Shown piece by piece: positions 1 through 11,397 of a stretch of 64,000 bases of DNA. Positions within the stretch are counted from its first letter, which is position 1; each line of letters starts with the position of its first letter. Below the pieces are notes generated by a model. It was not told where the DNA came from. It did no database searches and was given only the letters and a program-made list of their open reading frames with translations. The stretch is from assembly GCA_963682055.1 (NCBI GenBank), contig OY821747.1:27774126-27838125 (forward strand), written 5' to 3'. The stretch comes from Primula veris. Taxonomy: Eukaryota; Streptophyta; Magnoliopsida; Ericales; Primulaceae. Made by a program: the position numbers and the translations under genes.

Positions 1-556
1 AACAACAAATTCCAACTTCAATAATATAATTCTTAAAGAGAAAAAAGTTGTAACAGTTTTAATTAAAATATAAATAAAATCATTCTTGTGTAAGGTAGAA
101 TTAACCATTGCCGTCTCCAGTATTTTAGAGGCCCAAATTAAATTTGAAAAATAAGCCTTAAATTAAAGTTTTTTTTTCCAATAATGATCATTAATATGAC
201 TTTTTATTAAACCGTGTTTAAAGTATTTTTTTTAATTATAACTTATTAAATACAATAAGTAATTTTTTTATTAAACCGTTTTTCTTAATTATATGTTATT
301 TAACTAGGAGTGTTGCTATAATCACCCAAATATCTGACCCAAAAATCTTACCCGCTGATTTGGCGAATTAGATGTACCAATCATGTATTAGGTGAAAATT
401 ATTTTTCAAAATCACAAACAAAAATATTGGTCCATCTCATCCGCCAAATCGGCGGATAAGGTTTTTGGGTTGAAAATTTGGTGAGAAAAAACATTTTTCT
501 ACCTAGAATGTTTTTTTTATATATTTTTACTTCAGTTGTATCTAACGCCATTATAT
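1..556. other. AT-rich left flank outside the tandem array
   Basis: This stretch precedes the first recognisable tandem-unit sequence, which starts near 557 where it becomes alignable to 9411 onward. Apart from the MITE-like inverted repeat at 304-506 I see no coding frame or RNA gene. It is rich in poly-T and poly-A runs. Confidence 0.5.
304..506. mobile_element. MITE-like inverted-repeat element, about 200 bp
   Basis: The two ends are imperfect inverted repeats of about 60 bp. The left arm runs from CTAGGAGTGTTGC through ACCCGCTGATTTGGCG, and the right arm reads as CTAGGTAG...CCGCCGATTTGGCGG on the other strand. There is no internal ORF. The flanks (TTTAA on the left, AATGT on the right) give no clean target duplication, so the superfamily is open. 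A decayed Mutator-type MITE is one possibility. Confidence 0.55.
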
Positions 557-967
557 TGGTTTTAAACTTAACCAGATAATTTCTAATTGGATTTCTTTGA
601 CCCGCATCTGTATATTTGACATGTCTGCTTTTTAACCATTAAAACATAATCTAACCGATTACTTTTTCTTTATTTTCAAATTTCACTTTCGTATCTCGAT
701 AATTTGTGATGACGACTTTCCCAAACTAATAATTTTAAATAATAATAGTATTCATAAATGGATTATTCAATCAATCACAACAATGAACAATCACACAATG
801 CAATTAATAAACAAACATGAAATGTAGTACGATTGACACATAAACTTTAAAGACATTGTTTTATTAGTATCGAGAAATAATAAAATTAAAGTAACATGAA
901 ATTCAAGATAGAAATAAAATTAAAATTATTAGGTTTAGGCTTAAGGCTTTTGGGTTTTGGGTTTTGG

Positions 968-1408
968 CTAGTCATCGTCTTTGTCTTTGTCTTCATCATC
1001 GGATGCACCATCTTTGCCGAAATTATCATCAACGCTTTCCTCAGATTTGTTGTCACTTATTATAATGTTTGGGATTTTCTTTTTAGTAATCATTTTTCTT
1101 TCGAAGTAAACCATTTTGGCTTTGTTACGGGTTGTTGTGATTTCTTCATCACTATCATCACTGTCATCTAGTGAGCTATCGGATAGACTATGTTTAACCT
1201 TTTTGAACATATTTTTCGCACATGCAGTTCCATCTTCATTTGGCAAGTAAGTGTATTCTACACAATATGGGTAAGGTTCAACTCTTGGTCTTTTAGCAAC
1301 ATGGTCGGGGTGTAGCATATTAAAGTCTTTGTCATAGTAGACTTTGAAAGGTATGGAATTTTTCTTGAGAGGACCGATAGTATATTTTTTGCTATTTTTC
1401 GGTGACAT
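968..1408 (-). CDS. Unknown 146-residue basic/acidic protein, copy 1
   Basis: This is a single-exon frame that I cannot assign to a known family. Residues 1-72 are basic and aromatic, with KNSKK near the start, a YYDKDF segment at 24-29 and a KRPR patch at 39-42 that could serve as a nuclear-localisation signal. Residues 74-89 are a Ser/Asp stretch with likely CK2-type sites. Residues 104-111 are basic, and the end is almost pure Asp/Glu/Lys. There is no signal peptide or membrane segment. A small nuclear or chromatin-associated protein would fit this composition, but that is inference. The ATG is supported by the other copies, which all start here, and by a TATA-like box about 60 bp upstream. 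Copy 1 has Ser2, Met31 and Leu80 where copy 4 has Pro, Thr and Ile. It could instead be a fragment of a larger gene amplified with the repeat. Confidence 0.6.
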   Translation of the reverse strand: MSPKNSKKYTIGPLKKNSIPFKVYYDKDFNMLHPDHVAKRPRVEPYPYCVEYTYLPNEDGTACAKNMFKKVKHSLSDSSLDDSDDSDEEITTTRNKAKMVYFERKMITKKKIPNIIISDNKSEESVDDNFGKDGASDDEDKDKDDD

Positions 1409-1468
1409 TTTGGCTTGAAATGTTTTTGGTTATTTTGGTGTGGGAGAGAGTATGCTTCCTTAGGCTAG

Positions 1469-1476
1469 TTTAAATA
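1469..1476 (-). promoter_or_regulatory. TATA-like box of the 146-residue gene
   Basis: On the minus strand this reads TATTTAAA, about 60 bp before the ATG, which would allow a 5' leader of roughly 30 nt. The same box precedes the other copies at 10328-10335, 19071-19078, 25939-25946 and 52274-52281. Its position fits a plant core promoter. No transcript evidence can be seen from sequence. Confidence 0.45.
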
Positions 1477-3510
1477 GGTGTAGGATCGTAGATTTTTTTT
1501 AGGTATATGGTAATGAATTAACGAAATAATATAGTAAACAAAAATAGGTAATAGAATCAAATTAATTTTCTTATTATCCTTCTCTAATATTTCCCTCATT
1601 TAGGGAAATATGCTATAGTAGTATTAAATGAAAAACAAAATTAAATTTAAATAAAGGCACAACACCTTCTCCCTCTCAAAAAAATTAAATTCAGTATGGT
1701 ACTCATTCGATGTACCCAAAACTTAACAAAAATAGTATGGATGATATGATCCAAAATAACGACGTGTCTAAGTATAACAATAATGAAGATATAATTAATA
1801 ATGGAAATATTTATCATATACATGTGGTGTAGAATGTGTTGGTACAACGCACAATAATTTATCATTTCCATACTTGTTTAGTGATAGATATAGTATATAA
1901 ACTTGAAAAATGAAATAAAATAAAGACACAATTCATCATTAATCACCTTTTATCTCTCTAAATTAATTGATATATACTTGATATGTCCCATTTTAATAAG
2001 AGGTTTAGGAAATTCAAATTTTAAAGAAAATTTTGTAAAGTTGATTATTGATATATATACGTAATTGCCAAAATTGATCATTGATTTAGTTAAAGCTAGA
2101 CTTTTAATGTGCTATAATGCTAGTGAGCCAGATAAGTTTAGTCAGACTCTCAACACACTATTAATCAATGTAAATTTAGAATTTTATTTTCACCATAAAA
2201 TTTAAGAGTCTGCTATTCAGTCATATATTTAATATTTTTAATTAATATTTAACTTTAGGTTAGTATCAAATAGTATTTTATAATATTATATTTGATTTTT
2301 TATTTTGTTGAATGGTCAAATAAAATATATTAAAATCATTACTTTTTTTAATAGGGTTCCGTAAGAATTATATTTGAGATTTTATTTTTGTTTTGGTTGA
2401 GTTATAAAACGAATTCTAAAAATTAAATGAAGGACTGTCTGACAATTAATCTGGTTGAGCCAGTTTGGCTCTATAGAGTTACTGTTTAATGTGTGCACAA
2501 ATTTCAATATAAATTAAATGTATGAAGTATAATAAGACAACTACTTTAAGAAAGTGATTTAATTTCAAACATTCCAAAAAGTAAACTTGGAGTACTCATA
2601 CGCAATAATCTCTCCTTTTACTCATTATTAATTTAGGGAAATAGATATAGTAAATAAACAAAAATAAATAAATACACAACTCATAACACACACACACCCA
2701 ATTAAATCTCAGTCCGACACTCCTTCGATGCACCCATGACCCATCCGTAACACCTCCAAACTAGGATTCGATGACAGAATACTCCATCCAACCCAATAAA
2801 TAAGAATGTATTGGTAACCTGATTAATTAAGAAAATAAGATGAATGGACTACATATTACCCATTTTTTTAATCAAATCAAAATATTTTACAATTGGATAA
2901 AATACAGATACTTAATTGACTTTATCAATGAGTTTCTATTTTAGTAAACAATCGTTTAAATCGGAATTCACGAAGATGTAATCGATAATTAAATTAGTTC
3001 GAAAATAAAGTGGAGGACTGAAAAGACATAAGAAAGGTAAAGTGGAATTCACTCTGTTTTCAATTTTTTTAGCAATTTAATACAAAAAATTAGACAATCT
3101 AACATGTTTTTTTTGGGCAATCTAAACAACATTTTTAACAATGTGATACAAAATAATTAACAATCTAATACAATTGTTTTGATAATTTTAAGAATTGAAA
3201 GACAAGATATAAACTAATTATAAACTACACAAATTTTAATTGTAAATATCAAGTATGTAATACCTGATAATGAATTTTCTTTTCTTTTTTATCAATTCGC
3301 AAACTAAGTAAACTAAGTAAGTGGACAGATCCAGACCATCTAATGATTTTTTTTGACAATCCAATGATTTTTGTATTATTCTTATTAAGGGTAAATTACT
3401 TCAGATAAATACCCGCATCATGATTTATCAACTGCAGCTTTGGTGTTTTAAATTTAGTAGCAGGGGAGACCTACGCTGTCATGTATGGTTCAGTTTTTAC
3501 ATATGTATAT

Positions 3511-3545
3511 ATATGTACATATATATATAGATTAACACTGATCAG

Positions 3546-3597
<52 letters not shown>

Positions 3598-3612
3598 CTA
3601 ATCTATATATAT
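3511..3612. repeat. (TA)n microsatellite within an imperfect palindrome
   Basis: About 22 TA repeats (3549-3592) are flanked by inverted sequence: AGATTA...AGGTGTATA on the left and TATACACACCTAATCT on the right. The whole could extrude as a cruciform. In unit 5 the equivalent site is expanded and has received the plastid ycf2 fragment. Confidence 0.8.
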
Positions 3613-4478
3613 GCACACGATAGAGACTGCAAAGATATCCAGATGAGGGAGAGAGAGAAAGACCGTCGCAATGGCCAAACTCCGGCCAAACTCCGTCACT
3701 GCAGCAAAGACTGCGACGGAGGTGGCATATAGCAGGAGCTCCGACGACGATGGAGGTGAGTTTTTTCGGAGTAGTTTTTGGTATTTTGTAGAGAGATAAA
3801 GTGTTGGGGTTAATGATTATAAATAGAATTTGGATAACTTTTATATTTAGAGCAGGTGGTACCAAAACCAAATTAAAATGTTTGAAAAATGTATCTTAGG
3901 CTAATAAAAAATACAAGTGGTACTAAAATATAATAATAATCTTTAAGTGGTACCGGCCTCCAATTTGTTCCAATAGTCTCTCCTTTTACTCATTATTAAT
4001 TTAGGGAAATAGATATAGTAGATAAACAAAAATAAAATAAATAAATACACAGCTCATTAATGATGTAATTGATATCAATTAAATTAAATTAAATTGGTTC
4101 ATAAATAAAGTGGAGGACTGAAAAGGTTTAAGAAAGGTATAGTAATCACTCTGTTCTCATTAATGATGACATATCTTTTGGTTGTTTCTTTCAAAATAAC
4201 CCTTATAAACCAAATACTTAATTATTACTCCAATAAATGTTCGGATCAAGTTTGCGATTGTAATTGTGAAATAGTAGAATTACTAAATATGAAAATTGAA
4301 AATATAAAACATGTGTTATTTTCATTTTGAGGATGTGCGGTCACTGCACCACATACTAGATTCGCAATTTTACTTCTCAAGTCTGCATTTGATCATACTT
4401 ATCATTACTCCTCATTAATTTAGGCTGCAAGGAAATCATAAGAATGGTCTGATCGGACTGAATCCTTCTTTTTCCATT

Positions 4479-4962
4479 CCGACGGGTTTGGATATGGCCA
4501 TAAACATTGCAATTCAAATTTGGAAACATTTAAATACTCTTTTCAATTAATTAGTGAAGTATTTTACATTAATCACACCCATTTAGCTTTTGAATTTATT
4601 ATTTTCATCCACGAAACGTGGCGCGAGACCTACTATCTGTTTGATTCTAATGCATGCCTGATGAACTCGAGGACTACATCAATAATAGCACATACCACCG
4701 TCATTTACTATATTAACCATTTTGCAACATTTTCTCGCACTTATAAATTCCAACTACAAAATACTGCGAATATAGCAAAAATGTCATCAATTAAGTAATG
4801 CTAAATTTAGCAGCAAAATGTCAATTGAGTGTCTTTTTATTATGTTTTAAATATAAACACATTCACTTTAGCAGATGATATAACAAACACTATGCTTCTT
4901 GATATTTTATTGTAGTAGAGTAGGCGGAGTTAAAAATATCACTCATGTTGCAGTTTTTTGTG
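4479..4962 (+). repeat. Module M, first copy in the unit (about 480 bp)
   Basis: A dispersed module that starts CCGACGGGTTTGG and ends near CAGTTTTTTGTG. It occurs twice per unit: here, 8840-9322, 14657-15139, 17583-18065, 21530-22012, 24450-24931, 50794-51276, and a diverged piece at 36609-37040. A 92-codon plus-strand frame (4520-4798, 14698-14976, 21571-21849) stays open in the first-position copies but not in the second-position ones. I treat it as a repeat with a fortuitous ORF and not as a gene. Origin unknown. Confidence 0.7.
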
Positions 4963-5290
4963 TTTGCATGACAAAAGGAAAATGATCTGAAAATAAACAT
5001 TACACATTTCACTTCTTTCTTTTGTTTCTACCTGAGATTTTCTTTGTTCTTTTTCATTAGTTTTTCTCATTTGTCAAATCAAAATGGTGATTGATTATAT
5101 CTGTATTTTGGTAAATTCCTTAGCAAAGTGGAAATTACTAAAAGAAAATATTTTAGGTACTACCATGTCGAATTAAATTAGTTACTTAACTTAGTACATC
5201 ACATACGATTCACAACCAATGAACCGCAATTAGCACCTATATCCTACCATTTATAACGCACTTGCCGTACTACCATATCTATGATACCGT

Positions 5291-6719
5291 TGTTGGTTTC
5301 CGTGTACGAAATAACAATTAATAATAAATAAAAGGACTAAACAAGAATTAACAAAACCAGTGTAATCTTTATTAATTTCCAAATGGAATACAATAAACTG
5401 ATTACAACATGTAAGTACTGAAAAGTAAATAAAGAAAACGTTTATCAGATTATTATGAATTAATAATCTGATGTACTGTTTTGCAATTAAAAGAAACTGC
5501 CGGACTGGAAAGTATAGACTTAACAGCCGGACTGTTCTGTTTTGAATTTAAAATACAGGACTGAATTGAAACTATTCTAATTACAGAATTAAATTACAGA
5601 AATGTAATTACAGCAACAAAACAGAACTTTAAACTAATTACAGAATAGTACAAACAGAATATAAAAGCTACAGCTAATGACAGAATATTAAAAACCTGAA
5701 TTAAAATTACAGAAAAGTAAATTGCGGAAATTAAATAACAGAATTGAAAAATGGACAGAATGTAAAACTGGACAGAATTGAAAATAAAATAAGACGAGGC
5801 TACTGTTAACAGTATGCCCTTAACCGATATTTGCCCAACTACCTTAAGGTTTCTGGTTGCGTTGGCGCTTCGATCCCAAGGTACAACGTCTCTCGGAAGA
5901 CTCGCCGGAAACTGGCGACGAGTCTAAGTCGAGCTTTTAGTGGGTGGTTCTCTCTGGTTTCTAAGTGCTATGAATAAAAAATATATGCTGCCTTTGAATG
6001 TTAGAGAGAAGATACTGATTTCATGTGTGTTAGAATGTGAGGGGATGACTGCCTCTTTATAGAGGAAATTCTGAAACCGCAGAATTTATTGGTCATTTAA
6101 TTCTGGGAGTTACATCCCCAGAATCTGCCTCCATTACTGCTGGAGTTTCAAACTTTCTGGAACTCTAGGGACTGCTCTTGCAAATATGCAAAAGTCCCTT
6201 TTCAGGTTTAGTACAAGACCCAAGACCCAAGACCCGAGACATTCCCCAAACCCCAAACCCCGCATCCCGCATCCCGCATCCCGCGACCCGCGGCCCACGG
6301 CCCGAGACCCGAGCGAGCGTGCGCGTGTGTGGTACACACTGACCCACTCATGGGTATGTGGACTTTATTAGTTTACCAACTACATGGGATGGACTTGTAT
6401 ATATAGAGTAAAAATCTACATTGATTTTCCAATGTGGGATAACCCTCATGGCTTATTCCCACTCTCTACTCAATTTTTCCAGATTTCGGTTTTTCCCTCT
6501 TTCGAGTACCAACATTCGAGTCCAATTATCATTCACACCATTCCTCCGAATAGGTCATGCGATATACCGTTGCGAAGCTCGTCATACGAGCTACTCAAAC
6601 ATATTGAGTATGGCCTCAGAAAAACTGAGTATTCGCATCGAAAATTGACTCAAAGATGGTCCCTGGCCACTTTGGAAAATCATGTCTAAAACATGTTTTT
6701 TCCCTTCCTTTTTCCAACA
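5291..6719. mobile_element. Solo LTR, TGTTGG...CCAACA, 1429 bp
   Basis: It begins TGTTGG and ends CCAACA and is flanked by a perfect 5-bp duplication ACCGT (5286-5290 and 6720-6724). Unit 3 has the uninterrupted site at about 22330-22345, so this is an insertion. No primer-binding site or internal domain remains, so it is a solo LTR left by LTR-LTR recombination. A shorter relative with the same terminus and a similar central GC-richer block is at 44137-44672. Copia or gypsy assignment is not possible from the LTR alone. Confidence 0.85.
6221..6315. repeat. C-rich minisatellite inside the solo LTR
   Basis: Short tandem motifs of 7-8 bp of the type ACCCAAG, CCCCAAA, CATCCCG and GACCCG run for about 95 bp. 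They make an abrupt GC-rich island in AT-rich DNA. The repeats open long but meaningless frames on both strands. They are not the plant telomere repeat CCCTAAA. Confidence 0.75.
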
Positions 6720-7348
6720 ACCGTACGATAATACCATAGATATGCTATGAGTGGTTATTATGGTTGGTTGGTCGTGAAATGTTTAACAATGTGAGATACG
6801 ATTATAATCCAAGTATTTAACAAGTTTCATCATAAGTAAAATAAGTAAAGTGGATTTGTATGAGAATTTTTCAATTGGTTTAAATGTTTTAGATTAATAA
6901 AAATATATACACTCGATGGTCAATTGTTGACAAATGATTTCAAAAACTTAATACATTTAATCATGCATTTTCAATATATATTACGTAAAATTATTTGCTT
7001 ATATGATTCTGTCACCCCTTACTTAGGTATATGTCCATGATAATGGTATTGAGATTTCACGTCACGTGCATGTACGGTATCGTAATATTATTGCAAAAAT
7101 CATAATGGTAGTTTACCATTTTCATCCCTAACCGAGTGTTATGAGTGTTACTACGGTTAGAGCCGAGTTATTATCAGATACCTAGAAATATATGGCTATG
7201 CATCCAGTACAGTGACCTCATTCTATATAGCCAGCTTGTATGTTTGGCAATCGAAAATAATTTTCCTCAAACTTTTTTTCTATCAAAAAAATTAACCCAC
7301 ATTACATGTCATATCCATCTCATCAAAAATTTTGATTTTTATTAATAT

Positions 7349-7560
7349 TAGATTTAACAATTTTTTTTATTTTTAATTAATATTTAAATTTAGGGTAGAT
7401 TCAACTAGTTTTCTATTATATTTTTATTTGGGTTTTTAGTGGGTTTTATTTTTAAATTGAACAATTTTTTTTATTTTTAATTATTATTTAAATTTAGGGT
7501 AAACTCAAATAGGGTTCTAGTATATTTTTATTTGAGTTTTTAGTAGATTAATTTTTTATT
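7349..7560. repeat. Two-copy tandem duplication of about 105 bp
   Basis: The sequence beginning AACAATTTTTTTTATTTT and carrying ATTTAAATTTAGGGTA is repeated once in tandem with small changes. The same pair is present in other units (near 16091-16305, 22965-23170, 44845-45050). A diverged single relative lies at about 2222-2330. No function is apparent. Confidence 0.7.
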
Positions 7561-8839
7561 ACGTGGCGTGACTTTTACTGCCATCTTAGAATTTTTTTTA
7601 TTTAAACGTTAATGTCAAAATTTGACCACAAGTTTTTTAATAGGAATACAAAAAAACGATATGTATAAAGGAATAACTAGAAGAATTAATATAATAATTA
7701 GTGTTGAGAATGACATGACTTTTTTTTCTTACTAGTAGTATAATTTTTTTGAAACGTGTTTAAAAAAAATGACTAAGATTGTTTCATGTCATCGGATAGA
7801 CTTTTATAATAAGTTTTGTAGATTGCTATAACATCACTCTTTGGCAATACTATGATTGTTTAGGCAATATAGATTCTTTAAATTTGGTACCTATGTACAT
7901 AACGAACGGTATGAACTGCAGATGATCCATATTGCATGACTACAAATCTTCTATCCCTATTTTCCATCACCTTCCGTGCTTCTTTATTTATTTTATTCCA
8001 AAAAAATTTCAAAAAAACTTAAAAAAAATTGTACAATTACTATAAGATATGTATCAATACATTCCAATAATTATTTTTAAAATAAAATCTACACGCAATT
8101 TATTTTGAAATAAATGTATAAATTAGTGTAATTAAACATTAAATCTTAGAAAAATTGTCTAAAACAGTATTATATCCAAATATTTTAAAATTTGAATACA
8201 TTATAATTTAAAAGCTTATAAATTTGCGGAACAAGTTGTGAAAATTTAAAATTTGAGTGAAAATAAGTAAGGGGCACGAAAAAAAATAAAGAATAGGGAT
8301 ATAAAATTTGCACTCATATTCTATATCCATATAGATTAGTTTATTTAAATATATAATAAAGACTAGAATAAAAAGAAAGTTGGAAATTTTCATAGAGTTT
8401 TCCCAATCAACTAAAGTAAACCATAACCTAGTGGTCAGTTTGGCGGTTCATATGTTCTGAATTGAGTGAAAATCTAAAATTCCATCCACAAAACTAAACT
8501 CAACAACACTAAATAAATAATCACCCTGTTCCTTGTCCCTATGAAAATATATCCAATTTTAAATCACGATTTTCTTATCTACATTGTTGATGGAAAATTT
8601 TAAAAATTGCATCGTATAGTTCTAACCATTCGTTAAATTTTGAAAAAGTTCATTTTAAGACTATAGATATTGAAAATCTTGCAAGTTAAAATTGCTGGAG
8701 ATGATATTATTAATGACTAATCCGTCTTTCACGCATGTTACATTTCAGACTATAATCCATCATGTGTGCTAGCTAGAATTGAAAGAAACTAAATGAAACT
8801 CGTTCTCGCATTTGATCATATTTACCATTACTTATCATT

Positions 8840-9322
8840 CCGACGGGTTTGGATATGGCCATAAACATTGCGATTCAAGTTTGGAAACATTTAAATGCTC
8901 TTTCCAATTAATTAATGATGTATTTTACATAAATCTCAACATGTAGCTATTAAATTTATTATTTTCATTCACGAAACGTCGTGCGAGACCTAGTATATGT
9001 TTGATTCTAATGCATGCGTGACGAACTCGGGTACTATATCAATAATTGCACATACCACTGTAATTTAGTATATTAACCATTTTGCAACATTTTCTCTCAC
9101 TTACAAATACCAACTACAAAATACTGCGAAGATAGCAACAATGTCATCATTTAAGTGAATGCTAAATTTAGCAGCAAGATATCAATTGAGTGTGTTTTGA
9201 TTATGTTTTAAATATAAAGACATTCACTTTAGCAGATGATATAACAAACACTATGCTTCTTGATATTTTATTGTAGTAGAGTAGGCGAAGTTAAAAATAC
9301 AACCATGTTCCAGTTTTTTGTG
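8840..9322 (+). repeat. Module M, second copy in the unit
   Basis: A diverged duplicate of 4479-4962 located just upstream, in plus coordinates, of the next 146-residue gene. It carries indels and stops that close the 92-codon frame of the first-position copies. The equivalent positions in other units are listed under the first module. Confidence 0.7.
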
Positions 9323-9827
9323 AGAGAAATGAGTGTTTGGGTGGTTTTTGAAATGAAAATTCATTACTGTAGCGCCTGTGCCTATTATGGATTTTTTGAG
9401 TTTTTCAACTGGTTGGTTTTAAACTTAACCGGATAGTTTCTAATTGGATTTCTGGCTTTGACCCGCATCTCTATATTTGACATGTCTGCTTTTAACCCGT
9501 AAAACATAATCTAACCGATTACTTTTTCTTTATTTTCAATTTTCACTTTCGTATCTCGATAATTTGTGATGATGACTTTCCCAAACTAATAATTTTAAAT
9601 AATAATAGTATTAATAAATGGATTATTCAATCAATCACAACAATGAACAATCACACAATGCAATTAATAAACAAACATGAAATGTAGTACGATTGACACA
9701 TAAACTTTAAAGACATTGTTTTATTAGTATCGAGAAATAGTAAAATTAAAATAACATGAAATTCGAGATAGAAATAAAATTAAAATTATTAGGTTTAGGC
9801 TTAAGGCTTTTGGGTTTTGGGTTTGGG

Positions 9828-10268
9828 CTAGTCACCGTCTTTGTCTTTGTCTTCATCATCGGATGCACCATCTTTGCCGAAATTATCATGAACACTTTCC
9901 TCAGATTTGTTGTCACTTATTATAATGTTTGGGATTTTCTTTTTAGTAATCATTTTTCTTTCGAAGTAAACCATTTTGGCTTTGATACGGGTTGTTGTGA
10001 TTTCTTCATCACTATCATCACTGTCATCTATTGAGCTATCGGATAGACTATGTTTAACCTTTTTGAACATATTTTTCGCACATGCAGTTCCATCTTCATT
10101 TGGCAAGTAAGTGTATTCTACACAATATGGGTAAGGTTCAACTCTTGGTCTTTTAGCAACATGGTCGGGGTGTAGCGTATTAAAGTCTTTGTCATAGTAG
10201 ACTTTGAAAGGTATGGAATTTTTCTTGAGAGGACCGATAGTATATTTTTTGCTATTTTTCGGTGGCAT
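9828..10268 (-). CDS. Unknown 146-residue basic/acidic protein, copy 2
   Basis: Intact copy of the unknown family, identical in protein to copy 3 (18571-19011). Compared with copy 1 it has Pro2, Thr31, Ile80, Ile95, His127 and Gly145. The TATA-like box is at 10328-10335. Its upstream region is interrupted by the solo LTR that begins 130 bp beyond the ATG, so any distal regulatory sequence has been displaced by about 1.9 kb. Function unknown. Confidence 0.6.
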   Translation of the reverse strand: MPPKNSKKYTIGPLKKNSIPFKVYYDKDFNTLHPDHVAKRPRVEPYPYCVEYTYLPNEDGTACAKNMFKKVKHSLSDSSIDDSDDSDEEITTTRIKAKMVYFERKMITKKKIPNIIISDNKSEESVHDNFGKDGASDDEDKDKDGD

Positions 10269-10779
10269 TTTGGCTTGAAATGTTTTTGGTTATTTGGTGT
10301 GGGAGAGAGTGTTCTTCCTTAGGCTAGTTTAAATAGGTGTAGGATCGTAGATTTTTTTTTAGGTACATGGTGATGAATTAATGAAATAATATAGTAATGT
10401 AACATCCCGTATTTTTATAAGTAATTTTTATTTATGATTTAATTTATCCAAAAACGTTTTATTCAAAATTTTACCAAAAACCGGTCACTCGACTAATTTT
10501 TAGCCAAAAACCGAAACTCTTCCGAAAAACTTTATTTTAAAAACCTGTTACTAATTTTACTAATAAAAAGGACCCAATAGATTTGTTTGTAAAGATTTGT
10601 AGTTTTTGAGTAGTAAAACAATATTTTTGGATTAAGAGTTAGCTTTTAGAACTTTGGGGACCAAATAGTTCGCTTCCACAAACTATCTAAAAACAGTTTT
10701 TTCTAAACCAAAAATCAGCCCACTTTCAATTCTTTAAACCTAAAACCAGCCAAAAACAAGAGAGAAAAGAGAGAAAAAG

Positions 10780-10809
10780 GAGAAGAAGAAGAAGAAGAAG
10801 AAGAAGAAA
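10780..10809. repeat. (AAG)n microsatellite in the solo LTR
   Basis: About ten AAG repeats follow a GA-rich run. Equivalent shorter tracts, read as TTC, occur in the inverted relatives near 34828-34843 and 59100-59115, and at 63958-63971. Confidence 0.85.
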
Positions 10810-11397
10810 CCACGTTAGCGGGTTCATACCGGAAGCATCTCCTCTACGCTCTAAGGTAACGGGGGTTATCCATTGCGACTAGACGAGGGTGTATGTTAGG
10901 ATTAGGTTTTACGTTTAGTATAAATTGGGGGTTTATGCCTTTTATCTTAATTAGGTTTATAAATTGTTAATTGGGTTTATTTGTTGTATGTTTTATTCAC
11001 TTATCTGAATGGGAGAAATTGATGAGTTAGTTATATTAATTTCGGATTAATGAGATTATGGATGGGTTTGCATGTTTGATGCGTTGATTATGTGATTATA
11101 TAATTATTGATGTTATTGGGTAAATTTATGTTGAATAATGGTGAATTGTAGTTTATGCATACAAGGTGTTTGTTAAAATGCCTGAAAGTGATTTTATGTT
11201 GTTATAGCGTTTGACTAGTTGTGAATTTAGTACATGTGGTTATGTGTTATGTTGTATTACGTTAAGTGACGTATGAGATGGTGTTATTTGAATAGTATAA
11301 TATTATTGGCCGAGGCCTTAATATTTATACGTATGAGATTGTGTTAATTGGATGATTTTATATTATTGGCCGTGGCCTTGTGATTTAGCTGTAGTGG

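Larger units (their letters stand above)
557..9410. repeat. Tandem unit 1 (with solo-LTR insertion)
   Basis: This is the first of the head-to-tail units. Landmarks in order are the 146-residue gene on the minus strand, about 1.5 kb of AT-rich sequence, a (TA)n palindrome, module M (4479-4962), the inserted solo LTR 5291-6719, a 105-bp tandem duplication and a second copy of module M (8840-9322). Relative to units 2 and 3 it keeps about 1.1 kb around the (TA)n tract (3060-4170) that those units lack. Unit 5 also keeps this segment, so it is probably ancestral. Outside the gene I find no convincing coding region. The short frames present are shared between units because the DNA is shared. Confidence 0.85.

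Noticed and set aside
896..1171. 91-92-codon hydrophobic plus-strand frame opposite the 146-residue gene, recurring at 9756, 18499, 25366 and 51710
   Set aside because: It is the antisense of the acidic tail of the gene plus its 3' flank. It is open because the opposite strand is constrained or simply similar between copies.
1647..1871. 74-codon minus-strand frame upstream of the gene, present in several units
   Set aside because: Low complexity and hydrophobic, shortened in unit 4, no domain. Conservation is explained by unit identity.
3481..3871. Frames across the (TA)n tract on both strands
   Set aside because: They are mostly Tyr/Ile repeats produced by the microsatellite.
6134..6371. 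Overlapping frames on both strands in the C-rich minisatellite
   Set aside because: Tandem motifs of 7-8 bp without stops open frames on both strands. Arg/Pro/Gly repeats are not a known protein.
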